The notes under the pieces are model-generated. The model did not search any database. It was not told the DNA's origin and saw only the letters and a list, made by a program, of their open reading frames with translations. Below, one piece after another: positions 1 through 8,650 of a DNA stretch of 64,000 nt. The stretch is taken from NCBI RefSeq assembly GCF_001513675.1, contig NZ_CP013859.1, positions 559,081 through 623,080 of the forward strand, in the 5' to 3' direction. The first letter of the stretch is position 1; every line of letters starts with the position of its first letter. The position numbers and the translations under genes were made by a program. Origin of the DNA: Microbacterium sp. XT11 (GTDB lineage Bacteria; Actinomycetota; Actinomycetes; Actinomycetales; Microbacteriaceae).

Positions 1-928
1 CGGGCAGGGCGTCACGGAGTCCCTGCATGATGAGCGGGTTCCGGCATCCGCCGCCCGACACGGCGAGGAAGCGGATGCCGGCCGCTCTCACGTCCTGCGC
101 CACGGTCCGGACCGTGAGCTCGGTGAGCGTGCGCACGAGGTCGGCGGGCGCGATGTCACGGCCCTCCGTCATGCGGCGCACATAGTCGAGGTGGAAATGC
201 TCCTTGCCCGTGCTCTTCGGCGCGGGGAGCGCGTAGTACGGGTCGGCGAGGAGTGCCTCGAGCAGTGCATGGTCGACGCGTCCGCTCCGGGCGATCGCGG
301 CGTCGGCGTCGTAGCCGCGGTCGTCGAGACGCTCGGCCACGACGACCGCGTCGATGAGCGCGTTGGCCGGTCCGACATCGTACGCAGACAGTCCGTCGAG
401 CCCCACGACGGTGATGTTGGCGATGCCTCCCAGGTTGAGCGCCGCAGAGACGCCGGGACGGCCGCGCAGCAGGAGCTCGTCGAGGAACGACACGAGGGGC
501 GCACCGTGTCCGCCCGCGGTGATGTCGCGGATGCGCACGTCGGAGACGACGGGCACCCCGAGGCGTTCGGCGATCCAGGCGGGCTGGCCGATCTGCAGGG
601 TGCCGCGGGCGTGTCCAACCTCGACCCAGTGGTAGACGGTCTGACCGTGCGTGCACACGGCGTCGACGCCGCCGACGGATGCCGCGGCCGCTGCAGCCAC
701 CTCGGCGAACGCCTGGCCGATGAACGTGTCGAGTTCGCACACCTCCGCGAAGGTGGTCTGCGCGGGAGGCAGCGCCGCGATCAGCCGGGACCGCAGCTCC
801 GGATCATAGGGAACGCTGTCTTCGTGCAGCACCGTGCCGTGCACGGCGCCTCCCGACTCCTCGAAGTCGACGACGGTGACGTCGATCCCGTCGTGCGAGG
901 TTCCTGAGAGCAGTCCGAGTACGCGCAT
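1..928 (-). CDS. anmK: Anhydro-N-acetylmuramic acid kinase, 3' end beyond window
   Basis: Family role: phosphorylates and opens 1,6-anhydro-MurNAc to MurNAc-6-P during recycling of cell-wall turnover products in the cytoplasm. About 309 residues are visible; the family is usually 360-390, so the missing C-terminus lies left of base 1. The N-terminus reads [16 protein letters not shown], the ATP-loop signature (usually GTSMDGID, with His for Met here). [22 protein letters not shown] and a late GGGCRNP follow in family order. The ATG at 926-928 is preceded by GGAAGGA about 6 nt upstream, and a TACGCT hexamer (complement of 949-954) could be its -10. It is divergent from the coiled-coil gene, suggesting a single-gene transcript entering this end. 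I am confident of the family. Confidence 0.9.
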   Translation of the reverse strand, partial: MRVLGLLSGTSHDGIDVTVVDFEESGGAVHGTVLHEDSVPYDPELRSRLIAALPPAQTTFAEVCELDTFIGQAFAEVAAAAAASVGGVDAVCTHGQTVYHWVEVGHARGTLQIGQPAWIAERLGVPVVSDVRIRDITAGGHGAPLVSFLDELLLRGRPGVSAALNLGGIANITVVGLDGLSAYDVGPANALIDAVVVAERLDDRGYDADAAIARSGRVDHALLEALLADPYYALPAPKSTGKEHFHLDYVRRMTEGRDIAPADLVRTLTELTVRTVAQDVRAAGIRFLAVSGGGCRNPLIMQGLRDALP

Positions 929-1103
929 GCGTGTCCTTCCATCGTCCCTTCGAGCGTACGGGTCCGCGCGCAGGTCTCCCTCCACATCCCTTCCCCTCGC
1001 GGACTTCTCCACACATTCCGAGATACGTCCGCGACGGGCCCCGCGTGTCGCGTGCGGCCGCGTAGCGTCGAGCCCGTCCCCTCACGAGACTGGAGGCATG
1101 TAC

Positions 1104-1745
1104 GTGTCCGCAGAGATCATCGCCGTCATCCTGAGCGCCGTCGGCATCATCGTCACGCTCGGCGCGGGCATGTTCGCGGGCTTCAGCTGGTGCGTGCGGC
1201 GAGCGGATGCCGGAGACGCCCGGCTCGAGGAGCGGATCGACGCGCTCGACACGAGGCTCACGACGAAGATCGACGACGTCGAAGACAAACTCACCAGACG
1301 CATCGACGACGTCGAAGACAAACTCACCAGACGCATCGACGACGTCGAGAACAAGCTCAGCACACGCATCGACGACGTCGAGAACAAGCTCAGCACACGC
1401 ATCGACGACGTCGAAAACAAGCTCACCACACGAATCGACGACGTCGAGAACAAGCTCACCACACGCGGTGAGGGGCTCATGGAGGGGCAGGCCTCACTGA
1501 GGAGCGACATGGCTGTCATCGCACATCAGGTGGGCGTGCTCACCTCGGACGTCGCCGAGCTCAAGGCCGACGTCACCGTGCTCAAGGCCGACGTCACCGT
1601 GCTCAAGGCCGGCGTCGCCGATCTGAAAGGCGACGTCACCGAGCTGAAGGCCGACGTCGCCGCGCTGCAGAGCGACATGTTCGAGGTGAAACTCGCCATC
1701 GCCCGCTGGGAGGGGCCGCCACGTCATCTGATGCTGACGCGGTGA
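1104..1745 (+). CDS. Membrane-anchored coiled-coil repeat protein
   Basis: No known function recognised. About 213 residues: a short N-terminal hydrophobic segment (AEIIAVILSAVGIIVTLGAGMFAGF), then a charged region made of six 11-residue units (consensus TRIDDVENKLT) and, further on, six 7-residue units (consensus ELKADVT). The 11-residue period suits a right-handed or straight coiled coil and the 7-residue period a left-handed one, so the protein is probably a membrane-tethered rod with a change of supercoil. The start is a choice: ATG at 1098 leaves only 1 nt after GGAGG, whereas GTG at 1104 leaves 7 nt, so I take GTG. A conserved-looking tail (WEGPPRHLMLTR) ends it. It resembles DUF1640-like or tail-fibre-like coiled coils only by composition. 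Confidence 0.75.
   Translation: MSAEIIAVILSAVGIIVTLGAGMFAGFSWCVRRADAGDARLEERIDALDTRLTTKIDDVEDKLTRRIDDVEDKLTRRIDDVENKLSTRIDDVENKLSTRIDDVENKLTTRIDDVENKLTTRGEGLMEGQASLRSDMAVIAHQVGVLTSDVAELKADVTVLKADVTVLKAGVADLKGDVTELKADVAALQSDMFEVKLAIARWEGPPRHLMLTR
1269..1466 (+). repeat. Six 33-bp in-frame tandem repeats (11-residue coiled-coil units)
   Basis: ATCGACGACGTCGA recurs at 1269, 1302, 1335, 1368, 1401 and 1434, exactly 33 bp apart. Neighbouring units differ at a few bases that change D/N and S/T only, so the array looks recently expanded while keeping the coiled-coil pattern. Confidence 0.95.
1548..1673 (+). repeat. Six 21-bp in-frame tandem repeats (heptad units)
   Basis: GACGTC or GGCGTC recurs at 1548, 1569, 1590, 1611, 1632 and 1653, 21 bp apart, each unit encoding one heptad of the form DV-xx-LKA. 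This is a second, independent array in the same gene with a different period. Confidence 0.92.
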
Positions 1746-1760
1746 CCCCTTCGGCGATGC

Positions 1761-2663
1761 TCAGCGGAGGACGAGCGCGGCCGCTCCGATCAGGGGACCT
1801 TCGTCCCCGAGCCCCGACCGCACGACGCGTGTGCGGCGGGAGTACTCATGAGCGGCGCTGGCGGTGAGAGCCTGTTGCACGAGCTCGATGTAATCCGCGG
1901 ACACACGGGAGAAGCCTCCGCCGATCGCCACGACGTCGAGGTCGACGAGTGTCGCAGCATCCGCGAGCGCTTCGCCGACGGCCCTTGCCGACCGCTCGAT
2001 CGCCGCGCGGGCGACGGCATCCCCTGCTGCGGCATCACGCGCGAGATCTTCGCCGGTGGCACCGGTCCACCCCTGCTGCTGCGCCCACGCGGCGCTCGCC
2101 GGACCGGAGGCGATCTCCTCCAGCGTCAGCCCGCCCTCGCGCCGAACCTGCCCCAGGTGTCCCGCGTTTCCTGTCGCGCCGGGGATGTACGCACCGTTCA
2201 CGACGAACCCGCCGCCGACGCCGGTGGACACCACGATCGACAGCGAGGCGCCCGCCTCCCTCGTGGCGCCGAGCCAGGACTCGGCGAGCGCGAGGGCGCC
2301 GCCGTCGTGGCCGAGCACGGTGGGCAGCCGGCGGCCGAGGATGCCGGAGGCCGTGGTGCGCACGGCATCCGCAAGGCCGTACCCACGGGCGGCCGGCATG
2401 TTCACGGGAAGGATCCGGCCGGCGTTGCGGTCGATCGGCCCGGCGCTGCCGACGCCGGCCCCGACGAGCTCGGCGTCGTCAGGCAGATGCGAGAGCGCGT
2501 GGGTGACCACCGCGGCGACCGCATCGTCGAGCGATGCGGGGGTGGCGTCGCGGCCCGTCGCGCGGCGGCTCCGGCTCCCGTTCACGAGCGTGCCGTCTTC
2601 CGCGACGAGCGCTGCTTCCATCTTCGTGCCGCCCACGTCGACGGCCAGTGCGTAGCGGGTCAC
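1761..2663 (-). CDS. ROK-family sugar kinase (glucokinase-like)
   Basis: ROK proteins phosphorylate hexoses or N-acetylhexosamines with ATP; some are repressors. This one is 300 residues, with no N-terminal HTH, so it is a kinase rather than a regulator. Visible motifs are the N-terminal phosphate loop DVGGTKMEAAL, LGHDGGALALAE around the catalytic Asp, VVSTGVGGGFVVNG, and GNAGHLGQV around the substrate His. The usual zinc cluster CxCGxxGC after that His is absent, so it belongs to a zinc-free subgroup. The start is a GTG at 2661-2663 sharing four bases (GTGA) with the pyrE stop, so it is translationally coupled to pyrE. Substrate cannot be told from sequence. Confidence 0.85.
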   Translation of the reverse strand: MTRYALAVDVGGTKMEAALVAEDGTLVNGSRSRRATGRDATPASLDDAVAAVVTHALSHLPDDAELVGAGVGSAGPIDRNAGRILPVNMPAARGYGLADAVRTTASGILGRRLPTVLGHDGGALALAESWLGATREAGASLSIVVSTGVGGGFVVNGAYIPGATGNAGHLGQVRREGGLTLEEIASGPASAAWAQQQGWTGATGEDLARDAAAGDAVARAAIERSARAVGEALADAATLVDLDVVAIGGGFSRVSADYIELVQQALTASAAHEYSRRTRVVRSGLGDEGPLIGAAALVLR

Positions 2664-3220
2664 TGCGGGTCGAGTCCCAGGTCGTCGAGGTCGAAGGCTG
2701 CGCGCCATTCGAGTCCCTCGGCTTCGATCGCGGCCTGCGCACCCGTCTTGCGGTCGACGATCACGGCGACCGCCACGACCTCGGCACCCTCCTTGCGCAG
2801 CGCCTCGACGGCCTTCAGCGCCGACTGCCCGGTGGTCGACGTGTCCTCGAGCACGACGACGCGCTTGCCTGCGACATCGGCTCCCTCGATCTGCCTGCCT
2901 CGGCCGTGATCCTTGGGCTCCTTGCGCACCACGAACGCGTCGAGCGGCCGGTCGGTCGCGACGGAGGCGTGCATGACGGCATTGGCGATCGGGTCGGCGC
3001 CGAGCGTGAGGCCTCCGACGGCGACGGCGTCGAGGTCGGCGATCAGATCGAGCATGATGCGGCCGATCGCCGGGGCTGCGCGGTGGTCGAGGGTGAGCTT
3101 GCGCATATCGACGTAGTACGTCGCCTTCTTGCCGCTGGAGAGGGTGAAGTCGCCATGGAACACCGCCTCGCCCGTGATCAGGTCGAGGAGTGTCTGGCGG
3201 TCTGCGTCGAGTGCGGTCAC
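2660..3220 (-). CDS. pyrE: Orotate phosphoribosyltransferase
   Basis: Converts orotate and PRPP to orotidine-5'-phosphate in pyrimidine synthesis. 186 residues, normal for the family. FTLSSGKKATYYVDMRKLTL is the N-terminal substrate region, GLTLGADPIA follows, and VVVLEDTSTTGQSAL is the PRPP-binding loop with its two acidic residues. Translation starts at GTG 3218-3220. The hexamer TAGACT lies 7 nt upstream, so the transcript is probably leaderless. It leads a two-gene operon with the ROK kinase. Confidence 0.95.
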   Translation of the reverse strand: MTALDADRQTLLDLITGEAVFHGDFTLSSGKKATYYVDMRKLTLDHRAAPAIGRIMLDLIADLDAVAVGGLTLGADPIANAVMHASVATDRPLDAFVVRKEPKDHGRGRQIEGADVAGKRVVVLEDTSTTGQSALKAVEALRKEGAEVVAVAVIVDRKTGAQAAIEAEGLEWRAAFDLDDLGLDPQ

Positions 3221-3227
3221 GGCACCC

Positions 3228-3233
3228 AGTCTA
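3228..3233 (-). promoter_or_regulatory. -10 hexamer TAGACT of pyrE, leaderless type
   Basis: Read on the minus strand, TAGACT is followed by 7 nt and then the GTG start of pyrE, which would put transcription start on the start codon. It is one of 13 such cases in the window. Confidence 0.6.
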
Positions 3234-3326
3234 GAAGGGCGGATGCCTCCTTCCCACGCGCCGTCGGCCTGGCTTACCCGGCGGCATCCGCCTATCGTGG
3301 CCCGTGACCGAACGGAAGGAGCATCC

Positions 3327-3863
3327 GTGTTCTCGTACGATCCCTACGCCGCGCTCGCCGAGCTGCGTCCGGTTCCTCCTCTGGAGCTGTCCAGCCCCGA
3401 TTTCGAGCCGGGCGGCGCCCTCCCTCTGTCCGCATGGTCGTCCGACAGAGGGGGCAGCGACCTGACGCCGCGCCTGCGGTGGTCCGCACCGCCGGCGGGC
3501 ACGCGCAGCCTCGCGATCTCCTGCTTCGATCCAGACGCACCGACCGGATCGGGGTTCTGGCACTGGGCCGCGTTCGACCTGCCTGCCGGGCTGACGGAGC
3601 TCGAGTCGATCGACGGCACCGCTGCGAGCCTGCCGGAAGGCGCGAAGGTGATGCCGAACGAAGCGCGGCTGCAGCGCTTCATCGGCGCGGCGCCGCCTAC
3701 CGGGACCGGTGTGCATCGGTACTTCTTCGTCGTGGACGCGCTCGACGTGGAGCACCTCGATCTTCGGGGCGATGAGACCCCGGGCACCTTGGGCTTCCAC
3801 CGTCATTTCCACACCCTGGCACGGGGCGTGCTCGTCGGGACCGCCGACCCGGCCGACCGCTGA
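3327..3863 (+). CDS. YbhB/YbcL-type PEBP (Raf-kinase-inhibitor-like) protein
   Basis: Phosphatidylethanolamine-binding-protein family; the bacterial role is not settled. 178 residues, normal length. Ligand-site motifs are FDPDAPTGSGFWHWAAFDLP (DPDAP and the HW pair) and, late, TGVHRYFFVVDAL. The start is GTG 3327 with GGAAGGA ending 6 nt upstream. A TATCGT hexamer at 3293-3298 could be the -10, giving a short leader of about 22 nt. No signal peptide, so cytoplasmic. It is monocistronic and closed by a strong hairpin. Confidence 0.88.
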   Translation: MFSYDPYAALAELRPVPPLELSSPDFEPGGALPLSAWSSDRGGSDLTPRLRWSAPPAGTRSLAISCFDPDAPTGSGFWHWAAFDLPAGLTELESIDGTAASLPEGAKVMPNEARLQRFIGAAPPTGTGVHRYFFVVDALDVEHLDLRGDETPGTLGFHRHFHTLARGVLVGTADPADR

Positions 3864-3876
3864 CATCCCCCTTCCG

Positions 3877-3910
3877 AATGCCGCCGCGCGATACCGCGCG
3901 GCGGCATTCG
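3877..3910 (+). terminator. 15-bp perfect hairpin downstream of the PEBP gene
   Basis: Left arm 3877-3891, right arm 3896-3910, 4-nt loop ATAC, perfect pairing over 15 bp and very G+C-rich. There is no T-run, as is usual for actinobacterial terminators. It lies 14 bp after the stop codon. Confidence 0.75.
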
Positions 3911-4084
3911 CGCCTTCAGATGGACACGTCGTGAGTCCTGCAGTATTCTTCCATCATGCGAAAGCAAATATTCGTTATGTGAAGTCGGCGACGGCGCCTC
4001 GACGTGACGGGCGGCCCCCGCACGGGGCGAGATCGCGCTCGAGACCCTGAGGCGCCTGGGCGCCCGAGCAGAAGGAATGGAACC

Positions 4085-6262
4085 ATGACCACGTATCTCT
4101 CCCGAGCCGATCTCTCGGTTGCCGCACCCGTCGTCGAGTTCGCGGAGACGTCGCTGTCCGACGCCGGGCGCGACGCCGACGCCTTCTGGGCCGGGGCGAG
4201 CGCGATCATCCACGACCTCGGGCCCCGCAACGCCGCGCTGCTCGAGAAGCGGGACGAGCTGCAGCAGCGCATCGACGACTTCCACCGCGCCAACCCCGGA
4301 GTCCCCGATCGCGACGCCTATCGCGCCCTGCTGACCGAGATCGGGTACCTCGTTCCGGAGCCCGAGGACGTGACCGTCACGACGGAGGACGTCGACCCCG
4401 AGATCGCGTCCATGGCCGGGCCGCAGCTCGTGGTGCCGCTGCTGAACGCGCGCTTCGCGCTCAACGCGGCCAACGCCCGCTGGGGCTCGCTGTACGACGC
4501 GCTCTACGGCACGGACGCGATCGACCAGTCCGGCGAGCTCGCGCCCGGACGGGAGTTCAACCCCGCACGCGCTGCGGCCGTGGTGGCTCGTGGTCGTGCC
4601 CTGCTCGACGACATCGCTCCTCTCGACGGCGCATCCCACGGCGACGCCGTGTCGTATCGCGTCGACGGCGCGGGCCTGATCATCGACACGGCGCACGGCG
4701 AGCGCCGGCTCGCCCAGCCCGGCGCATTCGTCGGCTACACCGGCGAGGCCGGCGCCCCGACCGCGGTGCTCCTGCGTCACAACGGGCTGCACGCCGAGAT
4801 CGTCGTCGACCGCGAGGGCCCGATCGGGAAGACGGATGCCGCAGGCGTGCAGGACATCGTGCTCGAGTCCGCCCTCACGGCGATCCTCGATCTCGAGGAC
4901 TCCGTCGCCGCGGTCGACGGAGACGACAAGGCTCTCGGCTACCGCAACTGGCGAGGGTTCATGGACGGGACCCTCACCGAGACCGTGACGAAGGGCGGCC
5001 GCACGTTCACGCGCCGCCTGGCCGGCGACCGCACGTACCGCACCGCCGACGGAGGTGAGATCACCCTCCCCGGGCGTGCCGTGCTCTTCATCCGCAACGT
5101 CGGTCACCTCATGCGCACCGACGCCGCGCTCGACCGTGACGGCGCCCCCGTGTTCGAGGGCATCCTCGACGCGATCATGACCGCGCTCGGCGCACTCCCC
5201 GAGCTGGAGGGCCCGGATGCCGGACGAAACTCGCGCACCGGGTCGATGTACATCGTGAAGCCGAAGATGCACGGCCCCGAGGAGGTCGCGTTCGCCGCCG
5301 AGCTCTTCTCCCGGGTGGAGGAGCTGCTCGGACTCCCCGCGCGCACCATGAAGATCGGCATCATGGACGAGGAGCGCCGCACCTCGGCGAATCTCGCGGC
5401 GTCGATCGCCGCGGCATCCGACCGGGTCGTCTTCATCAACACCGGCTTCCTCGACCGCACGGGCGACGAGATCCATACGTCTCTGCACGCCGGGCCGTTC
5501 CTCCCGAAGGCGGCGATCAAGCAGCAGCCCTTCATGCAGGCCTACGAAGACCGCAACGTCGCGATCGGGCTGGCCTGCGGTCTCGACGGGCACGCGCAGA
5601 TCGGCAAGGGCATGTGGGCGGAGCCCGACCTCATGCACGACATGCTGGAGAAGAAGATCGCGCACCCGCGCTCCGGCGCGTCGACCGCGTGGGTGCCCTC
5701 CCCGACGGCGGCGACGCTCCACGCGCTGCACTACCACCAGGTCGACCCGTTCGAGGTGCGGCGCACGCTGCCTCCGGTCGACGCCACGGCGCTCGACCGG
5801 CTGCTCGTGCCGCCGCTCGCCGGCCCTGAGGACCTCACGCCGGAGGTCGTGGCGAGCGAGATCGACAACAACGTGCAGTCGATCCTGGGGTACGTCGTGC
5901 GCTGGATCGACCAGGGCATCGGCGTCTCGAAGGTGCCGGACATCCACAGGGTGGGGCTCATGGAGGATCGCGCCACGCTGCGCATCTCGAGCCAGCTGCT
6001 GGCGAACTGGCTGACGCACGGAGTGATCACGGAGGAGCAGATCGACGACAGCCTGCGCCGCCTCGCCGTGGTCGTCGACGAGCAGAACGCCGGAGACCCG
6101 AACTACGAGAAGCTCGCCGTCCCCGATGGCGGCACTCCGGGCATCGCGTACACGGCCGCCCGGCGCCTGATCGTCGAGGGCGCCGCGCAGCCGAGCGGCT
6201 ATACGGAACCTCTGCTGCACGGCCTCCGCCGCGAGAAGAAGGCGGAGCAGGCTCGCGGGTGA
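4085..6262 (+). CDS. glcB: Malate synthase G
   Basis: Condenses glyoxylate with acetyl-CoA to malate (glyoxylate bypass; use of glycolate or purine-derived glyoxylate). 725 residues, the usual length of isoform G. Family landmarks: an early NARWGSLYDALYGTDAI segment, AILDLEDSVAAVDGDDK, GRAVLFIRNVGHLM, VKPKMHGPEEV and KIGIMDEERRTS, the last carrying the metal-binding and catalytic acidic residues. The ATG at 4085 has AAGGA 8 nt upstream; an upstream in-frame extension from 4004 lacks an RBS and conservation. The 220-bp upstream gap holds the PEBP terminator and an A+T-rich stretch near 3950-3985 where the promoter probably sits. No isocitrate lyase is nearby. Confidence 0.95.
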   Translation: MTTYLSRADLSVAAPVVEFAETSLSDAGRDADAFWAGASAIIHDLGPRNAALLEKRDELQQRIDDFHRANPGVPDRDAYRALLTEIGYLVPEPEDVTVTTEDVDPEIASMAGPQLVVPLLNARFALNAANARWGSLYDALYGTDAIDQSGELAPGREFNPARAAAVVARGRALLDDIAPLDGASHGDAVSYRVDGAGLIIDTAHGERRLAQPGAFVGYTGEAGAPTAVLLRHNGLHAEIVVDREGPIGKTDAAGVQDIVLESALTAILDLEDSVAAVDGDDKALGYRNWRGFMDGTLTETVTKGGRTFTRRLAGDRTYRTADGGEITLPGRAVLFIRNVGHLMRTDAALDRDGAPVFEGILDAIMTALGALPELEGPDAGRNSRTGSMYIVKPKMHGPEEVAFAAELFSRVEELLGLPARTMKIGIMDEERRTSANLAASIAAASDRVVFINTGFLDRTGDEIHTSLHAGPFLPKAAIKQQPFMQAYEDRNVAIGLACGLDGHAQIGKGMWAEPDLMHDMLEKKIAHPRSGASTAWVPSPTAATLHALHYHQVDPFEVRRTLPPVDATALDRLLVPPLAGPEDLTPEVVASEIDNNVQSILGYVVRWIDQGIGVSKVPDIHRVGLMEDRATLRISSQLLANWLTHGVITEEQIDDSLRRLAVVVDEQNAGDPNYEKLAVPDGGTPGIAYTAARRLIVEGAAQPSGYTEPLLHGLRREKKAEQARG

Positions 6263-6322
6263 GCGCGCGTGGTGCCGTCCGTGGGCATCGACCCGCGGAC
6301 GGCCGATGTCCGCCCCCGCAAC

Positions 6323-6328
6323 TAGGCT
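6323..6328 (+). promoter_or_regulatory. -10 hexamer TAGGCT of the exonuclease III gene
   Basis: TAGGCT followed by 7 nt and the ATG at 6336; predicts a leaderless transcript. Confidence 0.6.
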
Positions 6329-6335
6329 GGGAACC

Positions 6336-7178
6336 ATGCGCTTGGCCACCTGGAACGTCAACTCCATCCGCACCCGCGTCGCCCGCACGGTCGAGTTCGC
6401 CGTGCGTGAAGACATCGACGTGCTGGCGATGCAGGAGGTCAAGTGCAAGCCCGAGCAGTTCCCGTACGCACCGTTCGAGGAGGCCGGGTATCACGTCGAG
6501 GTGCACGGCCTGAACCAGTGGAACGGCGTCGCCATCGCGAGCCGGTTGCCGATCACCGATGTGCAGACCTCGTTCGCCGGCATGCCCGGCTTCGCGAAGG
6601 GGCATGAGGGGCCGGATGCTCCGCTCGAGGCGCGCGCACTCGGGGTCATGGTCGACGGCATCCGCGTCTGGAGCCTGTACGTGCCGAACGGCCGTTCGCT
6701 CGACGACCCGCACCTGGCGTACAAGCTGCACTGGCTGGAGGAGCTGAAGAAGGCGACGGCGGCAGAGCTGTCGGCGAACCCGGAGCTGCCGCTGGCCCTC
6801 GTGGGCGACTTCAACATCATCCCGTTCGACGAGGACAACGGCGATCCTGACATCGTCGTCGGCCGGTCGACGCACGTGTCGCCGCAGGAGCGCGCGGCGT
6901 TCTTCGCGTTGCAGGATGCCGGCGTGACCGACGTCGTCCGTCCGCTGATCCCCGAGGGTTACACCTACTGGGATTACCAGCGGCTGAAGTTCCCCCGCAA
7001 CGAGGGCATCCGCATCGACTTCATCCTCGGCTCGCGGACGTTCGCCGATGCCGTGACCGGCGCGTCCATCCACCGCAACGAGCGCAAGGGTGAGCAGCCG
7101 AGCGACCACGTGCCCGTGGTCGTCGACCTCGACTTCGGCTCGGCCGGCGACGACGACCTGCCGATGATCTTCTCCTGA
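6336..7178 (+). CDS. xth: Exodeoxyribonuclease III (AP endonuclease)
   Basis: Mg-dependent AP endonuclease and 3'-5' exonuclease of base-excision repair. 280 residues. All four exonuclease-endonuclease-phosphatase signatures are present in order: WNVNSIRTR, MQEVKCKPEQFP, GDFNIIPFDEDNGDP and the C-terminal SDHVPVVVDL. ATG 6336 starts exactly at the conserved MRLATWNVNS. A leaderless promoter fits. The HAD gene starts 10 nt after its stop, so the two are probably co-transcribed. Confidence 0.95.
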   Translation: MRLATWNVNSIRTRVARTVEFAVREDIDVLAMQEVKCKPEQFPYAPFEEAGYHVEVHGLNQWNGVAIASRLPITDVQTSFAGMPGFAKGHEGPDAPLEARALGVMVDGIRVWSLYVPNGRSLDDPHLAYKLHWLEELKKATAAELSANPELPLALVGDFNIIPFDEDNGDPDIVVGRSTHVSPQERAAFFALQDAGVTDVVRPLIPEGYTYWDYQRLKFPRNEGIRIDFILGSRTFADAVTGASIHRNERKGEQPSDHVPVVVDLDFGSAGDDDLPMIFS

Positions 7179-7188
7179 GCGCGGCGTC

Positions 7189-7998
7189 ATGCCCCTCCGC
7201 CTCATCGCGACCGATCTCGACGGCACCCTGCTCGACTCGACGGCCGCGGTGACGCCGCGCACGCGGGCCGCGCTCGACGCGGCACGCGCCCGCGGCATCC
7301 ACGTCGTGCCGGTGACCGCCCGCCAGCCGATCGGCCTGCGGGCGATCGCGGCCGATGCGGGCTTCGCGGACTGGGCGCTGTGCGGCAACGGCGCCTATGC
7401 GACCAATCTCGCCGACGGACGGATGCTGTTCGCCGAGGAGCTGCCTCCCGACACGATCCGGACGCTGGCCGAGGCGCTGCGGGCGAGCGTGCCAGGGCTG
7501 CTGTTCGCGAGTGTGCGCGAGGGCGGCGAGACGTTCGTCGCGCAGCACGGCTACGCCGAGCTCGCCGACTACGCCGACCACAAGCGCCACCCGCACACGA
7601 TGGGCGGCGTGCCGCTCGACCAGGTGCTCGCGGCGCCGAGCCTCAAGCTCGTGATCCGGCATCCCGAGCTCGCGCCCTCGGTGCTGTTCGACACGCTGCG
7701 CGACCTCGGGCTCACCGGCTTCGAGGCGACCCTCTCGGGTGCCCCCTTCGTGGAGGTCATGGCCGCGGGCGTCACGAAGGCCACAGGACTCGCCCGCCTC
7801 TGCGAGCACCTCGGCATCGACCGCGCCGACGTGGTGGCGTTCGGCGATGCCCTCAACGACGTCGAGATGCTGCGCTGGGCAGGCCACGGTGTCGCGATGG
7901 CGGGAGCCGACGAGGTGGTGCGGGAGGCCGCAGACGATGTCGCGGAATCGAACGACGACGACGGGGTGGCGCGGGTCATCGAGCGGCTGCTCAGCTAG
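7189..7998 (+). CDS. Cof-type HAD-IIB phosphatase
   Basis: HAD phosphatases of the Cof subfamily hydrolyse sugar phosphates and other small phosphate esters. 269 residues. Motif I is ATDLDGTLLDST (nucleophile and acid Asp pair near residues 8-10), the C2B cap occupies the middle, Lys is at ASLKLVIRH or VTKATGL, and the terminal motif IV is FGDALNDVEMLRWAG. It follows xth by 10 nt without a visible promoter. Substrate unknown. Confidence 0.88.
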   Translation: MPLRLIATDLDGTLLDSTAAVTPRTRAALDAARARGIHVVPVTARQPIGLRAIAADAGFADWALCGNGAYATNLADGRMLFAEELPPDTIRTLAEALRASVPGLLFASVREGGETFVAQHGYAELADYADHKRHPHTMGGVPLDQVLAAPSLKLVIRHPELAPSVLFDTLRDLGLTGFEATLSGAPFVEVMAAGVTKATGLARLCEHLGIDRADVVAFGDALNDVEMLRWAGHGVAMAGADEVVREAADDVAESNDDDGVARVIERLLS

Positions 7999-8032
7999 CG
8001 TCGAACGGATGCCCCGGGGGCCGCCGCGCCGG

Positions 8033-8650
8033 TCACATCGTGCCGGTGCGGACCTCGCCGGAGACCGGGGCGTAGCGCAGCAGCAGCGTTCCGCCGTCGC
8101 CGGACTCCACGTGGAGCAGCTCCATGCTCGCCGGAGCGGTTCCGTCGGGGAAGACCTTGCGCCCCTGACCCAGCACCACGGGGTACACCCACAGCTGCAG
8201 CTCGTCGTAGAGCCGCTCGGCGAGCAGGGTCTGCACGAAGTCGACGCTGCCGATCACGTGCACGTCCTGGTGCTTCTCCCGCAGTTCGGCGATCTCGGAG
8301 GCGAGGTCGTCGCCGATGCGAGAGCTGCCTTCCCAGTCGAGCTGAATCCCGGCATCCCGTGAAGCCACATACTTCGGCACACGGTTGAAGAGCTGCCCGA
8401 TGAACCCTTCGGGACCCTCGGTGTGCTGCGGCCAGTACCCCGCGAAGATGTCATAGGTGCGGCGTCCGAGCAGCAGCGCATCGAGCGTCTCCATGCCCGC
8501 CGTCACGCTGCGCATGACGGCCTCGCTCGGATATCCCGCCTGCCAGCCGCCGTAGGGGAAGCCGTCTCTGGTGTCCTCCTCCGGTCCGCCCGGCGCCTGG
8601 GCGACGCCGTCGAGCGTGGTGAACAGATCGATGATGATGCGTCCGGTCAT
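8033..8650 (-). CDS. DHFR-like / RibD C-terminal-domain reductase
   Basis: Belongs to the bifunctional deaminase-reductase C-terminal family, NAD(P)H-dependent oxidoreductases that include RibD but mostly lack assigned substrates. 205 residues. It opens RIIIDLFTTLDGVAQAPGG (typical sTSLDG start); LLLGRRTYDIFAGYWP and HVIGSVDFVQTLL are the cofactor-side motifs. Its start overlaps the end of the HxlR gene by 4 bp (ATGA), so it is the third gene of the VOC-HxlR-reductase operon. Confidence 0.85.
   Translation of the reverse strand: MTGRIIIDLFTTLDGVAQAPGGPEEDTRDGFPYGGWQAGYPSEAVMRSVTAGMETLDALLLGRRTYDIFAGYWPQHTEGPEGFIGQLFNRVPKYVASRDAGIQLDWEGSSRIGDDLASEIAELREKHQDVHVIGSVDFVQTLLAERLYDELQLWVYPVVLGQGRKVFPDGTAPASMELLHVESGDGGTLLLRYAPVSGEVRTGTM

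Noticed and set aside
3803..6448. 881-residue minus-strand frame opposite malate synthase
   Set aside because: Shadow; plus strand has all malate synthase G motifs and an SD.
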